In this document: piece after piece, positions 8,938 through 16,270 of the stretch
Layout: every line of letters starts with the position of its first letter
How positions within the stretch are numbered: position 1 is the first letter of the stretch
From: Verrucomicrobiota bacterium
GTDB taxonomy: Bacteria > Verrucomicrobiota > Verrucomicrobiia > Verrucomicrobiales > DEV007
Direction: 5' to 3'
DNA length: 52,866 nt
NCBI GenBank assembly: GCA_003402735.1
Contig: QQNE01000017.1
Location: 1-52,866 of the forward strand
The notes under the pieces: generated by a model
Databases searched by the model: none
The model's input: only the letters and a program-made list of their open reading frames with translations
Told to the model about the DNA's origin: nothing
Made by a program: the position numbers and the translations under genes

Positions 8938-8949
8938 TTTTCTTCGGCA

Positions 8950-10491
8950 ATGGACGGTTTTTTCCGGATTTCCAAGGGCGATCTCGATGGCTTCTTCGGA
9001 CTGTTCATAGACAACCTCCTGCAGCTGCTGCTTATCATCACGCTGTGTCCGATGCTGTGCGGCATCACCGCTTCAGAGGTGGCGGTGAAGATTTTGCCCG
9101 GGGCCTCCCTGAGCATCCTCGTCGGAAATTTTTTCTTTGCTTGGCAGGCCTGGCAAGTGGCTGTGCGCGAGAATCGGAGGGACGTGACCGCCCTGCCTTA
9201 CGGCATCAACACCGTCAGTCTCTTCGCTTTCATCGTCGTCATCATGGGGCCGGTCTACCGCCAGACGGGCGACGCCAATCTCGCCTGGCGGGCGGGTCTT
9301 TTCGCCTGCCTCTTGAGCGGACTGATGGAGGTGGCGGGTGCCTTTTGCGGAGATTTTCTGCGCCGCCACCTCCCCCGGGCGGCCCTTCTCTCTTCCCTGG
9401 CCGGGATCGCCATCACCTTCATTTCGATGGGGTTCGTATTTCAAATCTTCGCTTCGCCGTCCATCGGGCTCGTCCCGATGCTTCTGATCCTGATTTGCTA
9501 CGCCGGAAGAATTCGGCTTCCGCTGGATCTTCCAGCGGGTTTTGTGGCTGTGACTCTGGGCACACTGCTGGCGCACGGTTTGCGAGCGGCGGGATTGACC
9601 CCGCATGGCGCGGATCTGCCAACGGTGGCCCCGGGATTTCATCCGCCGCTCTGGGCCGGTGGGGATGTGCTGGCCTTCCTGTTCTCCAGAGACGGCTGGG
9701 TCCACCTGTCGGTCATCGTTCCCATGGGCCTCTTCAACGTCATCGGTTCCTTGCAAAGCCTGGAAAGTGCGGCCGCCGCCGGTGACCAATTCCCCACCCG
9801 GTCCTCCCTTTTGGTCAACGGGGCCGGAAGCATCTTCGCAGCCTTCTTCGGCAGCCCTTTTGCCACCACGATCTACATCGGTCATCCCGGATGGAAAGAG
9901 ATGGGCGCCCGGTGGAGCTACTCCTGGCTCAATGGGATCGCCATCTCCTTCCTCGCCCTGGCCGGGATCGTCGGCGGTGTTTTGCGCTTCGTGCCGCTCG
10001 AGGTCACCCTGGGCATCTTGCTCTGGATTGGCGTGGTCATCACCGCTCAAGCCTTTCAGGCCAGTCCTCCGCGCCACGCCGTAGCCGTCGCCACCGGCCT
10101 CATTCCGGCGCTCGCCGCCTGGTTGCTCGTGCAGATCGAGACCAGCCTTCGCATCGCCGGCACCAATTTGATGACCACGGCAGACAAATTCGCGCCGACC
10201 CTCCACCTGCATGGAGTGATCGCCCTGAGCCAGGGATTTCTCGTCACCTCGATTCTGTATTCTGCCGTCACCGCCTTCGTGATCGATGGCAAAAAATACC
10301 ATGCAGCCATCGCCTTGACCTCGGCCGCCCTCCTTTCCGCAGTGGGCTTGATCCACGCGTTCCGACTCACTCCGAACGGCGTGGAGAATCATTTTGCTTG
10401 GTTCACGGCGGCCCCCGACTTTGCCATCGCCTACTTGGTCGCCGCGACGGCTGTCTGGTTCCTTCCGGCCTCCAAACCGCAAACTGGATGA
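8950..10491 (+). CDS. NCS2/AzgA-type purine permease-like membrane protein
   Basis: Polytopic inner-membrane protein of 513 residues with about 12-14 hydrophobic segments. The N-terminal motif 'RRDVTALPYGINTVSLFAF' matches the NAT/NCS2 and AzgA-like group, which has a conserved ALPYG(I/V)NT element; 'GNFFFAWQAW', 'GSIFAAFFGSPFATTIYIGHPG' and 'GVLRFVPLEVTLGILLWIG' follow in the expected order. Relatives transport hypoxanthine, guanine, xanthine or uracil by proton symport, but this branch is divergent and many verrucomicrobial homologues are uncharacterised, so the substrate is inferred only. It sits 12 bp after obgE and 38 bp before the C39-like peptidase gene, on the same strand. Confidence 0.8.
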   Translation: MDGFFRISKGDLDGFFGLFIDNLLQLLLIITLCPMLCGITASEVAVKILPGASLSILVGNFFFAWQAWQVAVRENRRDVTALPYGINTVSLFAFIVVIMGPVYRQTGDANLAWRAGLFACLLSGLMEVAGAFCGDFLRRHLPRAALLSSLAGIAITFISMGFVFQIFASPSIGLVPMLLILICYAGRIRLPLDLPAGFVAVTLGTLLAHGLRAAGLTPHGADLPTVAPGFHPPLWAGGDVLAFLFSRDGWVHLSVIVPMGLFNVIGSLQSLESAAAAGDQFPTRSSLLVNGAGSIFAAFFGSPFATTIYIGHPGWKEMGARWSYSWLNGIAISFLALAGIVGGVLRFVPLEVTLGILLWIGVVITAQAFQASPPRHAVAVATGLIPALAAWLLVQIETSLRIAGTNLMTTADKFAPTLHLHGVIALSQGFLVTSILYSAVTAFVIDGKKYHAAIALTSAALLSAVGLIHAFRLTPNGVENHFAWFTAAPDFAIAYLVAATAVWFLPASKPQTG

Positions 10492-10529
10492 TTGCTTCCG
10501 TTCCCATTGTTCTTTAGGATCACCGCCGC

Positions 10530-11822
10530 ATGAAGCCGATTGTGTATCTCATTCTTTTGTCGGTCTCAGCGGCATCTTGCTGGAGCCAGAGCGCTCCGGA
10601 GGTTTCCATTGATTCCCTTGTCCTCAGTTCCTCCACCTGGGAATCCACCGTGAATGACGTGGTGAAGAGCTACGCCACCGCCGGTTTTGCCTGGACCTCG
10701 GCGGCCAAGGAATCTGCCAGGGCGGACGGCAAACGCGCCTCCCTCACGCTGCTCGGGCGCCCGGTGGGAGAGACCATCATCTACTTCTCGGGCGAAAAGC
10801 CCCGGCAGCTCCAGGTCTCGATCTTCAATCGCGGGGACAACGGACCCATCACCGAAGACGTCTACCTCGCCACCGTCGATCATTTCAAAAACGCACTCAC
10901 TGAAAAGACGCAGGTCAGTGCGGTCGACCGGGGCAAAGACAACAAGAGCGCCACTCGCTCCGAGGGATTCCTCTGGCAGGCCGGCGGCACCGCGTATCTC
11001 CTGGAGTTCAGTGCCCAAAAAGAAGTCAAGGCCCGGGACATCCCGTTCCGAGCTGAATTCATTCGCCTGCGCACGGTTCCGTTGGGCTCCGGAGCGAGTC
11101 CTGCAAAGGCGGGTCGCGCCACCCGAGCCGCTTTGCCCGCCAATGTGGTGCAGAAGGATGGCGACACCTTCATCCAAAACATCCCGATGGTTGATCAGGG
11201 CGAGAAGGGCTATTGCGTGGTTGCCACCACGGCCCGGGTGTTTGGCTACTACGGCATGCAGGTGGATCAGCACGAGATCGCACAGATCGCCAACGCATCG
11301 GCGGAAACGGGGACGAGTTCTTCCGGGATGATCGAGTCCTTGGGTCGGATCGCCGGCCGTTTCAAGGTCCGGGTCAAAACCCACGATGAAATGGAGTATC
11401 CGGAGCTTGGCGATCTGGTCGAGGACTACAACCGGATCGCCAAGCGAAAGAACGGACGAGAGTTCAGCACGGCCCCCACGGTCAACCTGTGGATGCACTT
11501 TGATGCGTTCGATCCTGAAATCCTCAAGGAGACCCGTCTGAAGGATGGAGCCGGCTTCAAATCCTTCAGTGCCGAGGTGCAACGTTCCGTCGATGCCGGT
11601 GTCCCCCTTCTATGGACCGTGACAGTCGGCATCTTTCCCGAGCAGAAAATCAATCCGCAGAGCCGCGGCGGTCACATGCGCCTGATCATCGGATACAACA
11701 CGGCCACCAACGAGATCCTTTACAGCGACAGCTGGGGAGCCGGGCACGAACTGAAGCGACTGGGGCTCGCCGAAGCCTTTTGCGCCACCCACGGCATCTA
11801 CTCCATCCAACCGATCCTCTAG
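10530..11822 (+). CDS. Exported C39-like (papain-fold) cysteine peptidase
   Basis: Product of 430 residues with a signal peptide (KPIVYLILLSVSAASCWSQS, residues 2-21), possibly with a lipobox-like Cys. Residues ~25-185 are an uncharacterised domain. The C-terminal half is a peptidase C39-like domain: 'IPMVDQGEKGYCVVATTARV' with catalytic Cys229, 'ASAETGTSSSGM', 'SRGGHMRLIIGYN' with His382, and 'YSDSWG' with Asp400. The triad Cys-His-Asp/Asn is therefore intact. Bacteriocin-processing C39 domains are linked to ABC exporters; this one is stand-alone and secreted, so a role in cell-envelope or extracellular protein turnover is more likely. Its TAG stop (11820-11822) lies within the end of a repeat element. 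Confidence 0.8.
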   Translation: MKPIVYLILLSVSAASCWSQSAPEVSIDSLVLSSSTWESTVNDVVKSYATAGFAWTSAAKESARADGKRASLTLLGRPVGETIIYFSGEKPRQLQVSIFNRGDNGPITEDVYLATVDHFKNALTEKTQVSAVDRGKDNKSATRSEGFLWQAGGTAYLLEFSAQKEVKARDIPFRAEFIRLRTVPLGSGASPAKAGRATRAALPANVVQKDGDTFIQNIPMVDQGEKGYCVVATTARVFGYYGMQVDQHEIAQIANASAETGTSSSGMIESLGRIAGRFKVRVKTHDEMEYPELGDLVEDYNRIAKRKNGREFSTAPTVNLWMHFDAFDPEILKETRLKDGAGFKSFSAEVQRSVDAGVPLLWTVTVGIFPEQKINPQSRGGHMRLIIGYNTATNEILYSDSWGAGHELKRLGLAEAFCATHGIYSIQPIL

Positions 11823-12035
11823 TGTAGCCCGCCAAGCAGAATGTGCATTATGGGGCGTGCGATTTTCTGCAAATTCAAGGCCCGAGGAGGGAGCTGAGCG
11901 AGCTCAGTGACCGACGAGCAACGCGGAAGTTGCTGGAAACCGCGCGTCCCTCTGAAAACACCCGCGAAGCGGCTAGATTCAAATTACAGAAACATAAAAA
12001 CCATAATGTGCAGTCTGTTGGACGGGCTACACTAG
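11819..12035. repeat. MITE-like element, copy 1, with 13-bp terminal inverted repeats
   Basis: The ends are ctagtgtagcccg (11819-11831) and its exact reverse complement cgggctacactag (12023-12035). The similarity extends further inwards with mismatches (agaatgtgcattatgg at the left, ccataatgtgcagtctg at the right). Between a flanking TA at each end, the core is about 213 bp and holds no gene. Related sequence occurs at 22722-22880 and 23093-23202. The structure fits a non-autonomous miniature element with TA target duplication, as for Tc1/mariner/IS630-type transposases, though no such transposase is in the window. Confidence 0.7.
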
Positions 12036-12230
12036 CCCTCATTTCTCAAGGATCGCGTCGCGAGGTGCCGCCAAATGGCATTGCCTGCTGGGCGCGCGAA
12101 GGATTCCAGGGTGAACGATATGCCGACATGCCGCGAATCCGGGAATTTGAGCGCAACGGAGCAGGAGTGCCCTTGGGCAAGCCGCAGCAACGAGAGTTTA
12201 AGAAATGCGGGCTCGCAGTCTGTCGACAGT
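12036..12230. repeat. Second non-coding repeat-like block beside the MITE
   Basis: Directly after the first element lies about 195 bp without a credible gene. Its ends carry a weak inverted repeat (catttctcaa near 12043 and the reverse complement of tttaagaaatg near 12200), and the right side has the palindrome ctgtcgacag near 12220. Such blocks resemble dispersed intergenic repeats, but I see no second copy in this window, so the call is tentative. Confidence 0.3.
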
Positions 12231-12233
12231 CTA

Positions 12234-12521
12234 TTACGCCAAAGGCCCGTTCAGCTCGCGGAACTTTGGGAGAAACTTCGTCACAAAACGTCCCCGCACC
12301 GCTTCGAGACCGCCTTCCTTGAAAAGCGCCCCCAACTCGGCCTCGACCTTAGTTGGATGTCCAAAGCTCCTGAGGAATTTGTTCGACGTGATCTGCCGAT
12401 GCACCTCCCCGTCCAGACCGCCACGGGTTTCTAGAATCCATTCACGGGCAACCAGGGCCAAGGCCGCATCCCCGAGCCAAGCCAACTCTCGATCCTCCGG
12501 GTTCTCGCTCGGGCCGATCAT
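12234..12521 (-). CDS. Mini-III-like ribonuclease III domain protein
   Basis: Small protein of 95 residues from ATG 12521 (a TTG at 12527 would add two residues). It consists of an RNase III catalytic domain only: 'RELAWLGDAALALVAREWIL' carries the LGDA core with the metal-binding Asp, and 'KVEAELGALFKEGGLEAV' carries the second acidic motif. The Glu of classical LEFLGDAVL is Ala here (LAWLGDA), as in Mini-III enzymes, which also lack the dsRNA-binding domain. Mini-III of Bacillus matures 23S rRNA. At 95 residues it is shorter than the usual ~130, so it may be truncated or a minimal variant. It is convergent with the preceding plus-strand gene and divergent from the glycosyltransferase gene. 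Confidence 0.6.
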   Translation of the reverse strand: MIGPSENPEDRELAWLGDAALALVAREWILETRGGLDGEVHRQITSNKFLRSFGHPTKVEAELGALFKEGGLEAVRGRFVTKFLPKFRELNGPLA

Positions 12522-12573
12522 TCCCAAAGCCTAGCCACAACTCGGGATTGCACAAGCGCCGATCCAGAGCAGG

Positions 12574-13749
12574 ATGCCCTTGATGAGCAAACCGGTCGTC
12601 GCCAGCTATTGCACCACCTTCCTGAAGCCGGAGATGCTCCACATTTATCGGCAGGTCACCGGTCTGCGCAGGTTCCACACCTACATCATTTGCAAGGAGC
12701 GTCAGTGCGAGGATCGCTACCCCTTCCCGGACATCGAACTTGCCCCAACAGCCCGAAAGAATTTTGTGCGGCGCTTCTGGCTCAAATACGTGCAGAAAGA
12801 GCCTCCGATTGTCTACCGCGGCGAATACGGCGTGTTGGCCTCCCTTCTCGAGCGTCGCCAGACGGATTTGATGCATGTCTACTTCGGCCATACCGGAGTT
12901 CACCTCTTTCCTTTCCTGGAGCGCTGGCCCAAGCCATCCGTGGTTTCGTTTCATGGGATGGATATCCAGCCCCGGGACGATCAACCGGATTACCTCCCAA
13001 AGCTGCGCCGCATGCTGCAATTCCTTCCAATGGTGATGGCTCGCAGCGAATCTCTCCGGGACCGTCTCATCGATCTTGGCTGTGACCCGGCCAAGATCCG
13101 CATCAACCGCACCGGGATTCCCATGGACCAGTTTCCCTTCCACGATCGCTCCATTCCACGGGACGGCGCTTGGCACTTGGTCCAGGCTTGCCGTCTCATT
13201 GAGAAAAAGGGCATCGATCTCACTCTTCGCGCATTTGCCTATCTCCATTCCCGATTTCCTGCGGCCAAACTGACGATTGCCGGCGATGGGCCACTTCTGG
13301 AAAGCCTCAAAGCCCAGGCTGCCGCCCTGAACCTGGCGGAATCTGTCGATTTTCCGGGCTTTCTCACCGTTCCTGAGCTCGCGGCTCTCTACGCTTCCGC
13401 CCACGTTTTCATTCATCCCAGCCGTCTTACGGAAGACCAGAATCAGGAGGGAATCCCGAACTCAATGATCGAGGCCATGGCGACGGGACTCCCGGTTGTG
13501 GCCACCCGGCACGGAGGAATCCCAGAAGCCGTCACTCACGGAAGCACTGGTCTGCTCAGTCCAGAGAATGATGCGGCAGCGCTCGCCGCTTCGCTCGACC
13601 GCCTCACCAGAAATCCCGGGGAATGGACAGACCTGTCCAAGGCCGCCGCCGCATCTGTCCGCGAGAACTTTGACTCCACCGTGCAGGTCGCCAAACTCGA
13701 AGGATTCTACGAAGAACTCGTCGGTCTGGGCGAGCCCCCCCGTCGGTGA
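12574..13749 (+). CDS. Glycosyltransferase family 4
   Basis: Cytoplasmic or membrane-associated sugar transferase of 391 residues with the GT-B fold. The C-terminal Rossmann half shows 'LVQACRLIEKKGIDLTLRAF', 'LTIAGDGPLLESLKAQA', 'VDFPGFLTVPELAALYASAH', 'FIHPSRLTEDQNQEGIPNSM' and 'IEAMATGLPVVATRHGGIPE', including the EX7E motif (EGIPNSMIE). The overall pattern is like colanic-acid/exopolysaccharide GT4 enzymes (WcaL/AmsK type). No other polysaccharide genes flank it, so donor and acceptor are unknown. ATG at 12574 is used; an in-frame ATG four codons later is equally possible. Confidence 0.9.
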   Translation: MPLMSKPVVASYCTTFLKPEMLHIYRQVTGLRRFHTYIICKERQCEDRYPFPDIELAPTARKNFVRRFWLKYVQKEPPIVYRGEYGVLASLLERRQTDLMHVYFGHTGVHLFPFLERWPKPSVVSFHGMDIQPRDDQPDYLPKLRRMLQFLPMVMARSESLRDRLIDLGCDPAKIRINRTGIPMDQFPFHDRSIPRDGAWHLVQACRLIEKKGIDLTLRAFAYLHSRFPAAKLTIAGDGPLLESLKAQAAALNLAESVDFPGFLTVPELAALYASAHVFIHPSRLTEDQNQEGIPNSMIEAMATGLPVVATRHGGIPEAVTHGSTGLLSPENDAAALAASLDRLTRNPGEWTDLSKAAAASVRENFDSTVQVAKLEGFYEELVGLGEPPRR

Positions 13750-13763
13750 AGCTCCCACTCTCG

Positions 13764-13778
13764 CTGCGAAGCTCGCAG
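13764..13778 (+). terminator. Short perfect hairpin after the GT4 gene
   Basis: ctgcga-agc-tcgcag forms a 6-bp perfect stem with a 3-nt loop, starting 15 nt after the GT4 stop. There is no T run behind it, so terminator function is only suggested by position. Confidence 0.25.
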
Positions 13779-13850
13779 AATCCGTTCTCGCCAGCGAACC
13801 GACGAGCAGAAGGGGGTTGATGCCCGCGGACGATCCGTGTTGAATCGGGC

Positions 13851-14741
13851 ATGGCAAAGTCCGACTTCGATCCATCTCCTTATCTCGTCGATGGCTCGAG
13901 ACCATTCCACATCAGGGAAGCCCAGACGAGAGTCGAACCGCTCTGCCCAGAGAAAAAGGCGGACAAGCATCTCGAATCGATCCGGGAGGAGATCGACGCC
14001 CTTCAGCAAATGATGTATGCCCACGACCGCTACGCCATGCTTTGCATTTTCCAGGCAATGGACGCGGCGGGAAAGGACGGGACGATTCGCGCCGTTTTTT
14101 CCGGGGTCAATCCCCACGGGCTGGAGGTCTACGCCTTCAAAACGCCCTCCCCTGAGGAGCTCGATCATACCTTCTTCTGGCGCACCGACAAAGCGATGCC
14201 TCCGCGCGGACGGATCGGCATCTTCAACCGTTCTTACTATGAAGAGGTCCTCATCACCCGGGTTCACCCGGAAATCATCACCCGTTTCCAGCGGCTTCCA
14301 GAAAACGTCACCAACGCGCTGGAGTCTGTTTGGCCGCAACGGTTTGAGACCATTCGCACGCTGGAACGGAACCACCACCTCAACGGCACCCGCATCCACA
14401 AGTTTTACCTGCATCTCTCTTTCGAGGAGCAACGGCGGCGATTTCTTGCCCGAATCGACGACCCCTCCAAGAATTGGAAATTCAATGAAGGCGATGTGAA
14501 GGAACGCGAACTCTGGCCGCGTTACATGGAGGCCTACGAGGAGGCAATCAATGCGACCGCCACCCCGGAGTCGCCCTGGCACGTCATTCCAGCGGATGAC
14601 AAAAAGACCGCGCGTCTCCTGATCGCCACCATCGTGCGCAACGCACTAAAAGCACTTCCGATCTCCTACCCCCAACTCGGTGAGGAAGCCCTGGGTCGGC
14701 TGATGGCCTGTCGACAAACACTCGAAAACGAAACCACCTAA
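13851..14741 (+). CDS. Polyphosphate kinase 2 family protein
   Basis: Product of 296 residues of the PPK2 family (polyphosphate:nucleotide phosphotransferase type), which moves phosphate from polyphosphate to nucleotides or the reverse. Walker A is in 'IFQAMDAAGKDGTIRAVFSG', followed by 'GVNPHGLEVYAFKTPSPEEL', the lid region 'FFWRTDKAMPPRGRIGIFNR' and Walker B 'RIGIFNRSYYEEVLITRVHP'. The C-terminal 'DPSKNWKFNEGDVKERELWP' and 'WHVIPADDKKTARLLIATIV' are typical. Length is normal for a one-domain class I/III enzyme. Whether it prefers ADP or AMP cannot be told by eye. It converges with the DUF1501 gene, leaving 31 bp between stops. Confidence 0.93.
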   Translation: MAKSDFDPSPYLVDGSRPFHIREAQTRVEPLCPEKKADKHLESIREEIDALQQMMYAHDRYAMLCIFQAMDAAGKDGTIRAVFSGVNPHGLEVYAFKTPSPEELDHTFFWRTDKAMPPRGRIGIFNRSYYEEVLITRVHPEIITRFQRLPENVTNALESVWPQRFETIRTLERNHHLNGTRIHKFYLHLSFEEQRRRFLARIDDPSKNWKFNEGDVKERELWPRYMEAYEEAINATATPESPWHVIPADDKKTARLLIATIVRNALKALPISYPQLGEEALGRLMACRQTLENETT

Positions 14742-14772
14742 GATCCTGTTGAAAGACGCTGAATGCCCGGCC

Positions 14773-16236
14773 TCAAGCCAAAAGCTCAGGGATGACTCTT
14801 CCATGAATGTCCGTGAGACGGAAGTCCCGGCCTTGAAAGCGGTAGGTCAGCTTCTCGTGGTCAAAGCCGAGCAGGTGCAAGACCGTAGCCTGAAAATCGT
14901 GCACGTGCACCGGATCCCTGGCGATCTTGAAACCGAGTTCATCGGTTTCTCCATACACGCTGCCCGCGTTGACACCTCCACCCGCCATAAACAGACTGTA
15001 ACAGTCGGGGTAGTGATCCCTTCCGAGGATCTGGCTCTTCGCTGTGCGTCCTTCCCGAAACGGAGTCCGGCCAAACTCTCCTCCCCAAATCACCAGGGTG
15101 TCGTCGAGGAGGCCCCGGCTCTTCAAATCCCGGATCAGGGCGGCCACCGGACGGTCGGTCTTTGCCATCTTGGCCGTCAATCCGCCACGGATATCCTCGT
15201 TGGGCCCGGTGCCGTGAAAATCCCAGCCCCAGTCGAAGAGTTGCACAAAACGCACGCCTTTCTCGACCAAGCGCCGGGCCAACAGACAGTTGTTGGCAAA
15301 GCTCGACTCACCCGGTTTCGCTCCGTAGGCCTCGAGAACACTCGCCGGTTCTTTGGAGATGTCCATGACTCCGGGAACACTCGTCTGCATCCGGTAGGCC
15401 AGTTCGTATTGGGCAATCCTCGTGAGCGTTTCCGCATGCCCGAGTTCGGCGGCCTGCCGCTCGTTCAAGCTGCGCAAGGCATCCAGGCTCTTCCGTCGCA
15501 TTTCGCGACTCATCCCGGACGGGTCAGAAACGAAGAGGACCGGATCCCCTTTTGATCGGCACTGCACGCCCTGGTAGACCGAGGGGACAAAACCACTGCC
15601 CCAACATCCCTGACCGCCACTTGGTTGCACTCCGCTCGAGATCATCACCACAAACCCGGGAAGGTCTTCGTTCTCGCTCCCCAGTCCGTAGGTGGCCCAA
15701 GAACCCAGCGAGGGGCGCCCCTGACGCGCATGCCCGGTGAAAAGCAACAGCTCCGCCGGAGCATGATTGAATTGATCGGTATGCATGGACCGGATCAGGC
15801 AGATATCGTCCGCCAAACCGTGAAAATTGGGAACCGCGTCGCTCATCCAGGTCCCGGCCTTGCCATACCTGGCGTAGCTCCGTGGAGTCCCCATCAGCTT
15901 GGGAACGCCACTGGTGAAAGCAAACCGCCGACCTTCAAGGACTGAAGCGGGGCAGTCTTGCCCGTCATGCTTCACCAACTCTGGCTTGTAGTCGAAGATA
16001 TCCAGGTGCGGCGGCGCACCAGACATATGGAGGTAAATCACTCGTTTGGCTCGGGCAGGGAACTGGGGTTTCCGAGCCGCCAACGGATTCTCCACCGCAC
16101 CGCCACCGACAACAGCCTGGGCCTTTTCAGATCCGAGGGCGTTGAAAGCAATGGCTCCCAGGCTGAACTGAGAAGCACCGGTCAGGAACTGACGGCGCGT
16201 GGTGTGCTGCAGATGCTCGTATCGTAAGGGATTCAT
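14773..16236 (-). CDS. Tat-exported DUF1501 (sulfatase-like) protein
   Basis: Product of 487 residues. The N-terminus has a twin-arginine signal (RRQFLT, residues 14-19, then a hydrophobic stretch ending in EKAQA). DUF1501 features follow: 'RVIYLHMSGAPPHLDIFDYK', 'HAPAELLLFTGHARQGRPSL', 'VEKGVRFVQLFDWGWDFHGT', 'LVIWGGEFGRTPFREG' and 'RDHYPDCYSLFMAGGGVNAG'. The fold is related to alkaline phosphatase/sulfatase. DUF1501 genes are nearly always paired with PSD1/DUF1549/DUF1553 genes in Planctomycetes and Verrucomicrobiota, as here, where it follows the PSD1 gene by 34 bp. The biochemical role is unknown; an extracytoplasmic role in degrading complex organic matter is often suggested. Confidence 0.93.
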   Translation of the reverse strand: MNPLRYEHLQHTTRRQFLTGASQFSLGAIAFNALGSEKAQAVVGGGAVENPLAARKPQFPARAKRVIYLHMSGAPPHLDIFDYKPELVKHDGQDCPASVLEGRRFAFTSGVPKLMGTPRSYARYGKAGTWMSDAVPNFHGLADDICLIRSMHTDQFNHAPAELLLFTGHARQGRPSLGSWATYGLGSENEDLPGFVVMISSGVQPSGGQGCWGSGFVPSVYQGVQCRSKGDPVLFVSDPSGMSREMRRKSLDALRSLNERQAAELGHAETLTRIAQYELAYRMQTSVPGVMDISKEPASVLEAYGAKPGESSFANNCLLARRLVEKGVRFVQLFDWGWDFHGTGPNEDIRGGLTAKMAKTDRPVAALIRDLKSRGLLDDTLVIWGGEFGRTPFREGRTAKSQILGRDHYPDCYSLFMAGGGVNAGSVYGETDELGFKIARDPVHVHDFQATVLHLLGFDHEKLTYRFQGRDFRLTDIHGRVIPELLA

Positions 16237-16270
16237 CTTGAAGAAAGGTCTTTGCTATGGTCCACGGCTC

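Noticed and set aside
9073..10482. A 469-codon minus-strand frame opposite the NCS2-type permease.
   Set aside because: Rich in Gly, Glu, Arg and Asp with no domain; the plus strand encodes a clear membrane protein.
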